DNA of 64,000 nt from Olleya namhaensis (lineage in GTDB: Bacteria; Bacteroidota; Bacteroidia; Flavobacteriales; Flavobacteriaceae): positions 124,001 to 188,000 of the forward strand of contig NZ_FORM01000007.1 in NCBI RefSeq assembly GCF_900114005.1. Direction: 5' to 3'. Under the pieces are notes generated by a model. That model made no database searches. It saw only the letters and a list, made by a program, of their open reading frames with translations, and had not been told where the DNA came from. Position numbers and translations under genes: made by a program. Below, one piece after another: positions 35,185-46,085 of the stretch (positions are counted from its first letter, which is position 1; each line of letters begins with the position of its first letter).

Positions 35185-38100
35185 ATGCTAAATAGAAGCA
35201 TTAAATTTCTAATAGAAAATAAACTCGTAGCTGTATTATTGCTAGCCCTTTTTATTGGTTGGGGAACTGTAAATGCACCATTTAATTGGGATACTGGCTT
35301 TTTACCAAGCGATCCTGTTGCTGTAGATGCCATTCCTGATATTGGCGAAAACCAACAAATTGTATTCACAAAATGGGATGGGCGATCGCCTCAAGATATT
35401 GAGGATCAAATTACCTATCCATTAACTTCTTCCCTATTGGGAATTCCTGGAGTAAAAACCATTCGTAGTTCGTCTATGTTTGGATTCTCTAGTATCTACG
35501 TCATTTTTGAAGAAGATGTTGAGTTTTACTGGAGTCGTAGTCGTATTTTAGAAAAGCTAAATTCTTTACCAAGTAACTTATTACCAGAAGGCGTAAATCC
35601 TGCTTTAGGACCGGATGCTACAGGTTTAGGGCAAATATTTTGGTACACTTTAGAAGGTCGTGACGCAGACGGAAACGTGACTGGCGGTTGGGACTTACAA
35701 GAACTAAGAAGTATTCAAGATTACTATGTAAAATACGGTTTATCATCTGCTAGTGGTGTTGCTGAAGTCGCTTCTATTGGTGGTTATGTTCAAGAATATC
35801 AAGTCGATGTTAATCCCGAATTAATGCGTCAATACAATATTGGTTTAAACCAAGTTGTAAAAGCAGTTAAAAATAGTAATCAAGACATTGGTGCCCAAAC
35901 ATTAGAGATTAATCAAGCAGAATATTTAGTACGTGGTTTAGGCTATGTAAAATCTGTTGAAGATATTGAAAATGCTGTAGTGACTTCAGCCGACTTTACT
36001 TCCATTAAAATTAAAGATATTGGTAAGGTTACCTTAGGTCCTGCTGCACGAAGAGGGATTTTAGACAAAGAAGGTGCAGAAGTTGTTGGTGGTGTTGTAG
36101 TGGCAAGATATGGCGCCAATCCTATGGAAGTCATTACCAATGTAAAAGCTAAAATTAACGAATTAAAAGGTGGTTTACCTTCTAAGGTTTTAGCAGATGG
36201 ACGCACCTCTCAATTAACGGTGGTACCTTTTTACGATCGTACAGAACTGATTGTAGAAACCTTAGACACCCTTAAGGAAGCATTGACATTAGAGATATTA
36301 ATTACCATTTTGGTGATTATAATAATGGTATTTAATTTAAGAGCTTCCATTTTAATTTCAGGATTATTACCAGTTGCTGTTTTAATGGTTTTTGTTGCCA
36401 TGAAACTGTTTAACATAGACGCTAATATTGTTGCGCTTTCGGGTATTGCTATTGCTATTGGAACTATGGTTGATGTGGGCGTCATACTCGCCGAAAACAT
36501 GATTCGACATCTGGACGACAATGAAAATGTCATTCCGACAGCGCGAGGCACGAGCGACGAGGAATCTCTTCAGAATAATCACAATGCTGTTGAAAATAAT
36601 AAACTGTCAATAAACGAAATCATTTACAACGCTACTGCGGAAGTGTCCGGTGCTATTTTAACTGCCGTTTTAACTACTATTATCAGTTTTGTACCCGTAT
36701 TTACTATGATTGGTGCAGAAGGGAAATTGTTTAGACCTTTAGCCTTTACAAAAACGATGGCATTATCAGCCTCTTTGGTGATCGCCTTGTTTTTAATTCC
36801 ACCTTTTGCAGCGTATTTATTTCGAAAAACAACATTAAAAAATTCCTTTAGATATTTTTTAAATGGCGTTTTAATACTTGCGGGAATTGTAATTATTATT
36901 TACGGGTTTTGGTTAGGTTTACTCTTAGTGGCTTTCGGAATCACTGGTTTATTAGGTGTTTTAGGTAAAATAGATAAGAAGAAAATCAACCTCATAAATA
37001 TTATTATTTCCTCGATTGCAATTGTTTTTCTACTTGCCGAATATTGGAGACCATTAGGTTTTAACCGCAGTATCATTGTCAATCTTATTTTTGTCGCCAT
37101 TATTTGCTTCGGAATTTTAGGTGTGTTTTCTATTTTTAGAAGGTATTACAGTCAGATTTTAAACTGGGCTCTAGCCAATAAAGTATTGTTTTTAATAATT
37201 CCTGCGACCGTTCTTATATCTGGATTTTGGATTATGAAAAATACAGGAAAAGAGTTTATGCCTTCCTTAAATGAAGGTTCATTTTTATTAATGCCAACCT
37301 CCTTGCCTCATGCTGGTGTTGAAGAAAACAAACGTGTACTTCAGCAATTAGACATGGCGGTTGCGACTATTCCAGAAATTGAAACTGTAGTCGGAAAAGC
37401 TGGTAGAACAGATTCACCTTTAGATCCTGCACCTTTATCCATGTATGAAAACATGATTCAATATAAATCGGAATACATGCGCAATTCCGAAGGAAAAAGA
37501 CAGCGTTATAAAGTGAATGCTGACGGGTTGTTTGAGTTGAAAGATGGACGTTTTATTGGAAATCCAAATAGCACTAAAAATGTCACCTTGAGCGCAGTCG
37601 AAAGGTCTCAACTTATCGAAGATAACAACGGTGAATATTACAGAAACTGGAGACCAGAAATTAAAAGTCCTGATGATATTTGGAACGAAATTGTACGTGT
37701 CACCAAATTACCAGGCGTGACGTCTGCACCAAAATTACAACCTATTGAAACCCGATTGGTCATGCTACAAACCGGTATGCGTGCGCCAATGGGAATTAAA
37801 GTAAAAGGTCAAGATTTAAAACAAATTGAAGCGTTTGGCTTAGAATTGGAACGACTACTAAAACAAGCGGAAGGCGTTAAAATAGAAGCTGTTTTTGCAG
37901 ATAGAATTGTTGGAAAACCTTACTTACTAATTGATATCGACAGAGAAAAAATAGCCCGTTATGGTATTTCAATAGCAGATGTACAAAGTGTTTTAAAAGT
38001 AGCCATTGGTGGTATGGCATTAACACAAACCGTTGAAGGACGAGAACGTTATGCTGTAAGAGTGCGTTACCCAAGAGAGTTACGTGGTAATCCGGAAGAT

Positions 38101-38979
38101 CTAAAAGACATTTATATTCCTGTTGAAACGGGTAGTCCTGTTCCTTTAAGTGAATTGGCAACCATTAAATACGAGCAAGGTCCACAAGTCATAAAAAGTG
38201 AAGACACCTTTTTAGTTGGGTATGTCTTGTTTGATAAATTGGATGGTTTTGCAGAGGTTGATGTTGTAGAAAATGCACAAGCCTTGTTTCAACAAAAAAT
38301 AGAATCTGGAGATCTAATTGTTCCAAAAGGAATCAGTTACAAATTTACTGGTACTTATGAGAATCAATTACGTGCAGAAAAAACATTGTCTGTGGTTGTT
38401 CCGTTGGCATTGGCTATCATCTTTTTAATACTTTATTTTCAGTTTAAATCTGTTAGCACATCATTAATGGTATTTACCGGAATTACAGTTGCGTTTGCTG
38501 GTGGTTTTATAATGATTTGGTTATATGGTCAAGATTGGTTTTTCAACTTTAGCTTGTTTGGTGAGAATATGCGAGACCTCTTTAACATGAAAACCATTAA
38601 TTTAAGTGTTGCTGTTTGGGTTGGTTTTATTGCACTATTTGGTATTGCTACCGATGATGGTGTGGTTATGGCCACCTATCTAACACAAACTTTTGATCGC
38701 GAAAAACCGTCTGACAAAAAAAATATTAGAGCTGCTGCTTTACATGCTGCCGAAAAACGTATTCGTCCGTGTTTAATGACTACAGTAACCACCATTTTAG
38801 CGTTGTTACCCGTTTTGACATCCACAGGTAAAGGAAGTGATATCATGATTCCGATGGCCATTCCAATATTTGGAGGGATGGTTATTGACATTACCTCCTA
38901 CTTTATTGTCCCGGTTTTATATAGCTGGAGAGAAGAGATTAAAGTGAAAAGGCTTCAGAAAAAAGAAAATATAGATTAG
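35185..38979 (+). CDS. cusA: CusA/CzcA-type heavy-metal RND efflux pump
   Basis: The 1264-residue protein shows the HME-RND pattern: FTKWDGRSPQDIEDQITYPL, TIRSSSMFGFSSIYVIFE, the transmembrane GIAIAIGTMVDVGVILAENMIRHL (first half) and FGIATDDGVVMATYL (second half). It exports Cu(I)/Ag(I) or similar ions from the periplasm using protons. It is about 200 residues longer than E. coli CusA: there are extra hydrophobic segments near residues 545-650 and two short loop insertions (about 449-462 and 799-811) whose DNA matches dispersed intergenic repeats. The reading frame is intact. Confidence 0.96.
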   Translation: MLNRSIKFLIENKLVAVLLLALFIGWGTVNAPFNWDTGFLPSDPVAVDAIPDIGENQQIVFTKWDGRSPQDIEDQITYPLTSSLLGIPGVKTIRSSSMFGFSSIYVIFEEDVEFYWSRSRILEKLNSLPSNLLPEGVNPALGPDATGLGQIFWYTLEGRDADGNVTGGWDLQELRSIQDYYVKYGLSSASGVAEVASIGGYVQEYQVDVNPELMRQYNIGLNQVVKAVKNSNQDIGAQTLEINQAEYLVRGLGYVKSVEDIENAVVTSADFTSIKIKDIGKVTLGPAARRGILDKEGAEVVGGVVVARYGANPMEVITNVKAKINELKGGLPSKVLADGRTSQLTVVPFYDRTELIVETLDTLKEALTLEILITILVIIIMVFNLRASILISGLLPVAVLMVFVAMKLFNIDANIVALSGIAIAIGTMVDVGVILAENMIRHLDDNENVIPTARGTSDEESLQNNHNAVENNKLSINEIIYNATAEVSGAILTAVLTTIISFVPVFTMIGAEGKLFRPLAFTKTMALSASLVIALFLIPPFAAYLFRKTTLKNSFRYFLNGVLILAGIVIIIYGFWLGLLLVAFGITGLLGVLGKIDKKKINLINIIISSIAIVFLLAEYWRPLGFNRSIIVNLIFVAIICFGILGVFSIFRRYYSQILNWALANKVLFLIIPATVLISGFWIMKNTGKEFMPSLNEGSFLLMPTSLPHAGVEENKRVLQQLDMAVATIPEIETVVGKAGRTDSPLDPAPLSMYENMIQYKSEYMRNSEGKRQRYKVNADGLFELKDGRFIGNPNSTKNVTLSAVERSQLIEDNNGEYYRNWRPEIKSPDDIWNEIVRVTKLPGVTSAPKLQPIETRLVMLQTGMRAPMGIKVKGQDLKQIEAFGLELERLLKQAEGVKIEAVFADRIVGKPYLLIDIDREKIARYGISIADVQSVLKVAIGGMALTQTVEGRERYAVRVRYPRELRGNPEDLKDIYIPVETGSPVPLSELATIKYEQGPQVIKSEDTFLVGYVLFDKLDGFAEVDVVENAQALFQQKIESGDLIVPKGISYKFTGTYENQLRAEKTLSVVVPLALAIIFLILYFQFKSVSTSLMVFTGITVAFAGGFIMIWLYGQDWFFNFSLFGENMRDLFNMKTINLSVAVWVGFIALFGIATDDGVVMATYLTQTFDREKPSDKKNIRAAALHAAEKRIRPCLMTTVTTILALLPVLTSTGKGSDIMIPMAIPIFGGMVIDITSYFIVPVLYSWREEIKVKRLQKKENID
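36529..36570 (+). repeat. GTCATTCC-type dispersed repeat inside the cusA reading frame
   Basis: The DNA GTCATTCCGACAGCGCGAGG.. to ..ACGAGGAATCTCTT looks like the GTCATTCC..GAGGAATCTC intergenic repeats I recall from flavobacteria. It encodes VIPTARGTSDEESL in the hydrophilic loop after ENMIRHLDDNEN. The frame is preserved and the loop is dispensable-looking. Confidence 0.55.
37580..37615 (+). repeat. GTCACCTTGAGCGCAGTCGAAA-type repeat inside the cusA reading frame
   Basis: TGTCACCTTGAGCGCAGTCG followed by AAAGGTCTCAA is a half-element of the family found intergenically at 57976-58048 and 6469-6525. Here it is translated as NVTLSAVERSQ in a loop of the periplasmic domain. Confidence 0.7.
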
Positions 38980-38994
38980 ACTAAAAAACATAAA

Positions 38995-40236
38995 ATGAAA
39001 TACAATAAAAATCATATCAAACATAAAGTAGTCTTGCTTCTTTGTTCTTTATTCTTTGTTATACAAGGTAATTCACAAGAACTAGAAACTTACATTGCTA
39101 CTGCTTTGGAAAATAATCCTGAGATTCAGAATTTTGAATTACAATACGCTATTGCTACAGAAAAAGTGAATGAAGTTAATACGCTTCCAAACACCGATTT
39201 TAGTGCTAGTTATTTTGTTATTGAACCAGAAACACGAACCGGAACACAGCGTTTTAAAGTGTCGGCTAAACAAATGTTTCCTTGGTTTGGTACTATTACG
39301 TCTCGTGAAAATTATGCAAGTGCTTTAGCAGAAATCGATTATGAAGCGATTGTAATTGCCAAACGAAAGTTAATCGTTTCTGTATCGGAATCTTACTATA
39401 AATTGTACGTTAATAAAGCGAAACAGGCTGTTTTAATAGAAAATATTGAATTGTTGGACACATATGAAGCCTTGGCGTTAACGTCTGTTGAAGTTGGAAA
39501 AGCATCTGCAGTAGATGTTTTTAGATTACAAATTCGTCAGAATGAATTAGAGCAATTACAACAGGTTTTAGAATACGAGTTTTTAGCAGAGCAAACGGCT
39601 TTTAACAATCTTTTGAATAGAGATAGTGCTATTGAAGTGCCTATTGTAGAGTCGTTATTAATGCCTTCCGAAGCACTTGAAATTACTACCGAAAATTTAG
39701 CGTTACATCCTGAATTATTAAAATATGATAGACTGTTTAATTCGGTAACACAATCGGAATTACTAAACCAAAAAGAAAGTCATCTGTCGTTTGGTTTCGG
39801 AATTGATTATATTAATATTCAACCAGATTCAGATATTACGTTTAACAAAAACGGACAAGATATTTTAATGCCAACAGTATCGCTTTCCATTCCTGTTTTT
39901 AATAAGAAATACAAATCGAAAACCAAGCAAAACAAATTACAACAACAGGAAATCGAATTTCAGAAACAAGACCGTTTAAACACGTTAGAAACACTATTAG
40001 ACAAAGCAATAAACGATAGAAAATCGGCTAGAATAAGTTACAATACACAAGTAAAAAACTTAAAACAAGCTAAGGATGCCGAATCGATTTTAGTAAGAAG
40101 TTACGAAACTGGCACTATTGATTTTAATGATGTATTAGACATTCAGGAACTGCAATTAAAGTTTCAAATGAATCAAATAGAATCTATTAAAAGTTACTAT
40201 TTACAAACGACAATTATTAATTATTTAATTCAATAA
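38995..40236 (+). CDS. TolC-family outer-membrane protein of the metal efflux system
   Basis: The 413-residue protein has a signal peptide (ending IQGNSQ, about residue 28) and the OEP double repeat with long helices ([22 protein letters not shown] in outline, [20 protein letters not shown]). It starts 15 bp after cusA and should form the outer-membrane channel of the CusBA complex. Only weakly similar to the TolC at 29764, consistent with a separate partner. Confidence 0.92.
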   Translation: MKYNKNHIKHKVVLLLCSLFFVIQGNSQELETYIATALENNPEIQNFELQYAIATEKVNEVNTLPNTDFSASYFVIEPETRTGTQRFKVSAKQMFPWFGTITSRENYASALAEIDYEAIVIAKRKLIVSVSESYYKLYVNKAKQAVLIENIELLDTYEALALTSVEVGKASAVDVFRLQIRQNELEQLQQVLEYEFLAEQTAFNNLLNRDSAIEVPIVESLLMPSEALEITTENLALHPELLKYDRLFNSVTQSELLNQKESHLSFGFGIDYINIQPDSDITFNKNGQDILMPTVSLSIPVFNKKYKSKTKQNKLQQQEIEFQKQDRLNTLETLLDKAINDRKSARISYNTQVKNLKQAKDAESILVRSYETGTIDFNDVLDIQELQLKFQMNQIESIKSYYLQTTIINYLIQ

Positions 40237-40238
40237 TA

Positions 40239-42743
40239 ATGAAACATACATATCACATACACGGAATGACTTGCAACGGATGTCGTAGTCATGTGGAAGA
40301 CACGCTTTCAAAAGTAAAAGGTGTTTTAAAAGCTACAGTTGATTTAGAAAAAGCAGAAGCTACGATAGAAATGGATTCACATATCGCCTTAGAAACCTTT
40401 CAGGAGGCTTTAAAAAACGATAGTGGTCGATACAGCATACATAATTTAGGAGACCATAATCATACTAAGGACAATAGTACCACTTCCGTGGACATAAAAA
40501 AAGGGCAAGGAACAGGAACATTTTACTGTCCGATGCATTGCGAAGGTGAAAAAACCTATGATAAAGCTGGTGATTGTCCCGTATGCGGAATGGATTTAGT
40601 GGAAGAACAAAACCTATCAAATACCACAACAACGCAATGGACGTGCCCAATGCATCCTGAAGTTATTAAAGACGAACCTGGAGCGTGTCCCATTTGCGGA
40701 ATGGATTTAGTGCCATTGGAAGCAGATGCTTCAGCAGAAGATAAAACCTATAATAAACTATTAAAAAAATTCTGGATTGCAGTCGCTTTTACTGTACCCA
40801 TATTTTTAATAGCCATGTCAGAAATGCTCAGCAATAATCCGTTGTATACTGTTTTAGAGCAAAAAACATGGCATTGGATCCAGTTTGTATTGTCTATTCC
40901 TGTTGTGTTTTATGCCACATGGATGTTCTTTACACGTGCTTGGACTTCAATTAAAACAAGAAACTTTAACATGTTTACGCTTATCGGAATAGGTTCTGGT
41001 ATTGCCTGGTTATTTAGTGTATTCGCTATGTTATTTCCAGACCTATTTCCTATAGATTTTAAAACCGCAGATGGCAATGTTTTTGTGTATTTTGAAGCTG
41101 CAACAGTGATTCTAACTTTAGTATTATTAGGACAACTATTAGAAGCAAAAGCGCATAGTCAAACTAGTGGTGCAATAAAGGAATTACTAAAATTAGTACC
41201 CGCAACCGCAACATTGGTAACAGAAGGCGAAGACAAAGTTATTGCAATTGATAAGATTGAACAAGGCAATTTATTACGTGTAAAACCTGGAGAGAAAATA
41301 CCTGTAGATGGTAGTATTGTTGAAGGACAGAGTAGTATTGACGAATCTATGATTAGCGGAGAACCTATTCCTGTTGATAAAGTGGTAGCCGATAAAGTAA
41401 CCTCAGGAACCATAAATGGCACAAAGTCGTTTGTAATGAAAGCTGAAAAAGTAGGTTCGGAAACGTTACTGTCTCAAATCATTCATATGGTTAATAACGC
41501 CAGTCGTTCTAAAGCACCAATACAGAAACTGGCAGATAAAATTGCTAAGTATTTTGTACCTACCGTATTACTAGTTTCTATAATTACCTTTATTCTTTGG
41601 GCAGTCTTTGGTCCTGAACCAGCGTATGTATTTGCGTTTGTAAATGCCATTGCTGTATTAATTATTGCCTGTCCTTGTGCTTTAGGATTAGCAACACCAA
41701 TGTCTGTTATGGTTGGTGTTGGTAGAGGTGCACAATCTGGTGTATTAATTAAAAATGCAGAAGCTTTAGAGACAATGAATAAAGTAGATGTCCTTATTGT
41801 AGATAAAACAGGAACGATTACAGAAGGAAAACCATCTGTTGAAAAAGTGATTGCTGTGTCTAAAATAGAACAAGAGCTACTACTCCACTACATTGCTTCT
41901 TTAAATCAATATAGCGAGCATCCTTTAGCAGAAGCTATTGTAAATTATGGTAAATCAAAACAGGTCGCTATTACCAAAGTAAACGATTTTGAAGCTGTAG
42001 CAGGAAAAGGCGTTATTGGTACCATTGATAATAAAAAAGTAGCTTTAGGAAATGCTAAATTATTAGAGCAATTCTCTATTTCTATATCAGAAAATTTAGC
42101 TAGTCAAGTAATTGCAGAACAAGAACAAGGAAAAACAGTGTCTTATATCACCGTAGAAAATGAAGCTGTAGGATATGTTACTATTTTTGATGCCATTAAA
42201 AAGACAAGTCAAGAGGCTATAAAACAACTTCAGGACAATGGTATTGAAGTTATTATGCTTACTGGTGACAATAAAAACACAGCTAAAGCAGTCGCAAAAC
42301 AATTAAAACTAAAACATTATAAAGCAGAATGTCTTCCAGAGGATAAACTAAACGAAATAAAAAAATTGCAGCAGCAAGGAAAAGTAGTTGCTATGGCTGG
42401 AGATGGTATTAATGATGCACCAGCTTTAGCACAGTCGGACGTTGGTATTGCAATGGGAACAGGAACCGATGTTGCTATTGAAAGTGCTACAATTACTTTA
42501 GTTAAAGGAGATTTACAAGGCATTGTAAAAGCTAAAAATCTAAGTCATGGTGTGGTTAAAAACATACAACAAAACTTGTTTTTTGCTTTTGTTTATAATG
42601 TTATCGGTGTACCAATTGCAGCAGGAATATTATATCCATTTTTCGGATTGTTATTATCTCCAATGATTGCTGCTTTAGCAATGAGTTTTAGTTCGGTATC
42701 AGTAATAGCCAATGCGTTACGTTTAAGAAATATTAAAATATAG
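40239..42743 (+). CDS. copA: Copper-translocating P1B-type ATPase (CopA)
   Basis: An 834-residue protein with an N-terminal HMA domain (GMTCNGC, C12 and C15), then two heavy-metal-binding modules at about 96-123 and 134-160 ([32 protein letters not shown]). The ATPase core follows: TGE-like ISGEPIPV, the CPC ion motif in [18 protein letters not shown] with the phosphorylated Asp, the HP motif [10 protein letters not shown] and [10 protein letters not shown]. It pumps Cu(I), or related soft ions, out of the cytoplasm. It starts 2 bp after the TolC stop. Confidence 0.97.
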   Translation: MKHTYHIHGMTCNGCRSHVEDTLSKVKGVLKATVDLEKAEATIEMDSHIALETFQEALKNDSGRYSIHNLGDHNHTKDNSTTSVDIKKGQGTGTFYCPMHCEGEKTYDKAGDCPVCGMDLVEEQNLSNTTTTQWTCPMHPEVIKDEPGACPICGMDLVPLEADASAEDKTYNKLLKKFWIAVAFTVPIFLIAMSEMLSNNPLYTVLEQKTWHWIQFVLSIPVVFYATWMFFTRAWTSIKTRNFNMFTLIGIGSGIAWLFSVFAMLFPDLFPIDFKTADGNVFVYFEAATVILTLVLLGQLLEAKAHSQTSGAIKELLKLVPATATLVTEGEDKVIAIDKIEQGNLLRVKPGEKIPVDGSIVEGQSSIDESMISGEPIPVDKVVADKVTSGTINGTKSFVMKAEKVGSETLLSQIIHMVNNASRSKAPIQKLADKIAKYFVPTVLLVSIITFILWAVFGPEPAYVFAFVNAIAVLIIACPCALGLATPMSVMVGVGRGAQSGVLIKNAEALETMNKVDVLIVDKTGTITEGKPSVEKVIAVSKIEQELLLHYIASLNQYSEHPLAEAIVNYGKSKQVAITKVNDFEAVAGKGVIGTIDNKKVALGNAKLLEQFSISISENLASQVIAEQEQGKTVSYITVENEAVGYVTIFDAIKKTSQEAIKQLQDNGIEVIMLTGDNKNTAKAVAKQLKLKHYKAECLPEDKLNEIKKLQQQGKVVAMAGDGINDAPALAQSDVGIAMGTGTDVAIESATITLVKGDLQGIVKAKNLSHGVVKNIQQNLFFAFVYNVIGVPIAAGILYPFFGLLLSPMIAALAMSFSSVSVIANALRLRNIKI

Positions 42744-42747
42744 TCAA

Positions 42748-44517
42748 ATGAAAAAATATATAATTTATACAGCAGTATTAGCGGTTGGGTTACTATTGGG
42801 ATGGTTTCTTTTTGGAGGTACTTCGAATACTGAAACAGAACATAAGCATGATAATGCAGCAGAAACTAACCAAATGTGGACCTGCTCTATGCATCCACAA
42901 ATAATGCAACCCGAATCTGGCCCATGCCCTATTTGCGGTATGGATTTAATTCCTGCAGAAAGTAGCGCTAAAGGGTTATTAGCCGACCAGTTTAAACTAT
43001 CTGAAAATGCTATGGCATTAGCCAATATTCAAACGTCAATAGTTGGTAATAGTAATACGGAAGATAATGCCATAACACTATCAGGCAAAATTGTAGAAAA
43101 CGAAGACAATACAGCCATACAACCTGCGCATTTTGACGGAAGAATAGAAAAATTATATGTCAAGTCTTTAGGCGAAAAGGTTAATAAAGGACAAGCTATT
43201 GCTAAAATTTATTCGGCAGATTTAATTGCAGCACAGCAAGAATTGATAACGACCTATAGTATTAGAGCATCCCAGCCACATTTATACAAAGCAGTACAAA
43301 ACAAGTTTAAAAACTGGAAAATTCACGGTTCTCAATTAGACGACGTTTTAAAAACGGGACAAGTAAAAACAAGTTTTACAATCTATTCTCATGTGTCTGG
43401 TATTGTTACAGAAATTGCAGTGAGTGATGGCGCACATATTATGGATGGAAAACCCATTTTTAAAGTTTCTAATTTAGCAACAGTTTGGGCGAACTTTGAT
43501 GTGTATGAAAACCAAATTAGTCAATTCAAAAAAGGACAAAATATTGACGTTGTGACTAATGCTTACTCAAATAAAGTATTTAAAGGCACTGTAGATTTTA
43601 TAGATCCTATTTTAGATACTAGAACTAGAACTGTAAAATTACGCGTAGTACTTGATAACAAAGACCAAATATTAAAACCTGGTCTATTTGTAGAAGGGAA
43701 AATAAAAGGAATCACCGCAACTAAATCCGATGCTTTATCTATACCAACAACAGCCGTTTTATGGACAGGAAAACGCTCTGTAGTCTATATTAAATCGAAT
43801 CCAAATGAACCTGTTTTTGAAATGCGTGAAATTACATTAGGTACTCAAATTGGTGATAATTATCAAGTTTTAGAAGGTTTAAACACTGGTGATGAAGTGG
43901 TAACCAACGGAACCTTTACAGTAGATGCTGCTGCACAGTTACAAGGCAAAAAATCTATGATGAATAAAAAAGGAGGTAAAGTTATGACGGGACATGAAGG
44001 CCATTTAGGAATGGAAACTACCACAAATACAACGCGTCAAAAAGGAGTTAATACGGAACGAATAGACGTTTCAAAACAATTTCAAAACCAATTAAAAGTT
44101 GTCTTTAATGATTATATCCAATTGAAAGAGGCCTTACTTAAAGACGATATAAACACTATTAAAGCAGAATCAAAACAACTACTAAATGATTTGTCTAAAG
44201 TTGACATGACATTACTAACAAGTCAAGAGGCTCATAAACAATGGATGTCACTTGAAAAAGAACTAAAATCTATTACTACGTCACTTTCAAACACTTCTGA
44301 AATTGAAAATTTAAGAGGCCATTTTAAAGATCTATCTTCAAAATTAACAGAGGTAATTGAAGTTTTTGGAATAAACGAAAAAGTGTATCACCAGTTTTGT
44401 CCAATGGGAGACAATAATAAAGGGGTGTATTGGCTGAGTAAAAAGGAAAATGTGATCAATCCTTATTTTGGAGGTAAAATGCTGACTTGTGGAGAAGTAA
44501 GACAAACCATAAACTAA
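42748..44517 (+). CDS. cusB: CusB-type periplasmic adaptor with heavy-metal-binding and DUF3347-like domains
   Basis: The 589-residue protein has a signal/anchor (residues 1-22), a heavy-metal-binding module at 44-70 ([19 protein letters not shown]), the MFP core (IQPAHFDGRIEKLYVKSLGEKVNKGQ in outline, barrel IDPILDTRTRTVKLRV) and a C-terminal DUF3347-like domain (YHQFCPMGDNNKGVYWLSK..NPYFGGKMLTCG). The last two modules carry metal ligands, so it can both gate CusA and bind metal. It follows copA by 4 bp. Confidence 0.95.
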   Translation: MKKYIIYTAVLAVGLLLGWFLFGGTSNTETEHKHDNAAETNQMWTCSMHPQIMQPESGPCPICGMDLIPAESSAKGLLADQFKLSENAMALANIQTSIVGNSNTEDNAITLSGKIVENEDNTAIQPAHFDGRIEKLYVKSLGEKVNKGQAIAKIYSADLIAAQQELITTYSIRASQPHLYKAVQNKFKNWKIHGSQLDDVLKTGQVKTSFTIYSHVSGIVTEIAVSDGAHIMDGKPIFKVSNLATVWANFDVYENQISQFKKGQNIDVVTNAYSNKVFKGTVDFIDPILDTRTRTVKLRVVLDNKDQILKPGLFVEGKIKGITATKSDALSIPTTAVLWTGKRSVVYIKSNPNEPVFEMREITLGTQIGDNYQVLEGLNTGDEVVTNGTFTVDAAAQLQGKKSMMNKKGGKVMTGHEGHLGMETTTNTTRQKGVNTERIDVSKQFQNQLKVVFNDYIQLKEALLKDDINTIKAESKQLLNDLSKVDMTLLTSQEAHKQWMSLEKELKSITTSLSNTSEIENLRGHFKDLSSKLTEVIEVFGINEKVYHQFCPMGDNNKGVYWLSKKENVINPYFGGKMLTCGEVRQTIN

Positions 44518-44581
44518 TTAATAACCAAAATTTAAAACAATGAACTTTTCAAAGAAAAATAAAAAACACAAAATTATTAAG

Positions 44582-45031
44582 ATGAACAACGTGAGTAAAA
44601 AAGTAATTTTAAGCTTAGCTATTATGGCTACACTAGGTTTAGTAAGTTGTAAAAATGAAACTAAACAAGAAACAGAAACAACAATCGAAGTCTCTAAAAC
44701 TATGGCAAATGCAGTTGTTTCTTTTGGAGTAAGAGGAAATTGTGGTATGTGTAAAAGCACAATCGAAAAGGCGGCAAATAAAGTAGAAGGTGTCGCAAAT
44801 GCTGTTTGGGATGTTGAAAAAAAGAAAATTGATATCACTCTTAATGACTCAAAAACAGATGCCATATTAATACATAATGCCATTGCTGCTTCTGGTTACG
44901 ATACGGATAAAGTTTTAGGTAGTAAAATTACCTATAACAGCTTACCTGACTGTTGTAAATATAAACATGACATGGTAATGAGTCAGTCTGGTGACATGAA
45001 AGCGGAAGACCATTCTAATCACGATCATTAA
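44582..45031 (+). CDS. HMA-domain lipoprotein
   Basis: A lipobox (ATLGLVSC) makes it an envelope lipoprotein. The mature part contains a heavy-metal-associated fold with GNCGMCKSTIEKA, a Cys-Cys in DCCKYKHD and a His-rich tail (HSNHDH). It probably hands Cu(I) to the efflux pump. I chose ATG 44582, giving a clean MNNVSKK signal; an ATG at 44540 would add 14 basic residues. Last gene of the operon, followed by a strong terminator. Confidence 0.88.
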   Translation: MNNVSKKVILSLAIMATLGLVSCKNETKQETETTIEVSKTMANAVVSFGVRGNCGMCKSTIEKAANKVEGVANAVWDVEKKKIDITLNDSKTDAILIHNAIAASGYDTDKVLGSKITYNSLPDCCKYKHDMVMSQSGDMKAEDHSNHDH

Positions 45032-45043
45032 AATTATTACTAT

Positions 45044-45078
45044 AAAGCCTATCAAACATAATACTTTGGTAGGCTTTT
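45044..45078 (+). terminator. Terminator of the copper efflux operon
   Basis: A 13-bp stem AAAGCCTATCAAA/TTTGGTAGGCTTT with one wobble pair and an eight-base loop is followed by a T-rich tail. It lies 12 bp after the last stop of the operon. Confidence 0.9.
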
Positions 45079-45112
45079 ATACTTTTAGGGAATTTAAGAC
45101 TCAAATCAATAT

Positions 45113-45149
45113 AAAAAAAAAGGCTTTGTATTATTACAAAACCTTTTTT
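45113..45149 (-). terminator. Terminator of the polyol operon
   Basis: A near-perfect 14-bp stem (AAAAAGGCTTTGTA with TACAAAACCTTTTT, one mismatch) with a TTAT loop has T runs on both sides, so it can act in both directions. It lies 41 bp beyond the kinase stop codon. Confidence 0.88.
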
Positions 45150-45190
45150 TACTGCTATCAATCTACTTATTATATAAATAACCCATTTAT

Positions 45191-46075
45191 TTAGTTAGGA
45201 TAAATAAACGCATTAATGTCTTCTGTACTAAATTGGGGGTTTGCGCCTTCACTACCGGCAACTAAAGCACCAATTGCACAAGCATAGTCAATTGCCTCCT
45301 GTGGGTTATCTCCTTTAAGTAATTTACTAATTAATGTGGCTAAAAATGAATCTCCTGCACCTACAGTATCTACGACTTCTATTTGATAACCGCTATTATA
45401 ATAAAACGTACCATTATAATATAAAATAGCACCATGACGACCTTTGGTAACACAGATTGTCTTGGTATTAGTCTGCTCTGCTAAAAATGTAATATTCTGT
45501 TCTAAAGAATGGGTTTGTGAGTGAAGCGCTTCTCCGATTTCAAAAATCTCTTCATCATTAAATTTTATAAAATCAGCTTCATTCATTAAATGATTTAAAA
45601 CCTCCTTAGTATAATATGGTGCTCTTAAATTAATATCAAATATTTTGTATTTCGCTAGCTTTAAAAGTGCGTACAATGAGGCTCTAGAAATATCATCTCT
45701 TGCCACTAAACTGCCATAAATAAAAGCATCCGCATGTTGCGTTATACTTTTACTGGTGTCTGTAAGGGTTATCTTATCCCAAGCTCTAGGAAACATAATG
45801 TCATAAGACGCCGATCCTTTCGCGTTAAGCATCACTTTTACTTTTCCTGTTTTTAACTGGGTATCTATTTGTAAATTAGCAACATTAACACCTTGTTTTA
45901 ATAAATGCTTCTTTATTTTTCGTCCTTTTTTATCATCCCCAATACGACTAATAATTGACACATTATTATCTAAAGATTTTAAGCGTAAAGCCACATTTAA
46001 AGGTGCGCCTCCAATTTTTTTATGTGTTGGAAAAACATCCCATAAGACTTCGCCAAAACAAACTATATTTTTCAT
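45191..46075 (-). CDS. PfkB-family carbohydrate kinase (fructokinase-like)
   Basis: The 294-residue kinase has the N-terminal GEVLWDVFPTHKKIGGAPLNVA pattern and the C-terminal catalytic DTVGAGDSF motif with the Asp base. The sequence resembles the fructokinase branch more than ribokinase (GGAPLNVAL, GEALHSQ). Coupled to the dehydrogenase gene upstream, it would phosphorylate the ketose made there, most likely fructose to fructose-6-phosphate. The substrate is inferred from context. Confidence 0.93.
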   Translation of the reverse strand: MKNIVCFGEVLWDVFPTHKKIGGAPLNVALRLKSLDNNVSIISRIGDDKKGRKIKKHLLKQGVNVANLQIDTQLKTGKVKVMLNAKGSASYDIMFPRAWDKITLTDTSKSITQHADAFIYGSLVARDDISRASLYALLKLAKYKIFDINLRAPYYTKEVLNHLMNEADFIKFNDEEIFEIGEALHSQTHSLEQNITFLAEQTNTKTICVTKGRHGAILYYNGTFYYNSGYQIEVVDTVGAGDSFLATLISKLLKGDNPQEAIDYACAIGALVAGSEGANPQFSTEDINAFIYPN

Positions 46076-46085
46076 TCAGATCGGG

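Noticed and set aside
44518-44883. Minus-strand frame opposite the HMA lipoprotein gene
   Set aside because: It is antisense to a well-supported HMA domain with a lipobox and lies inside the copper operon.
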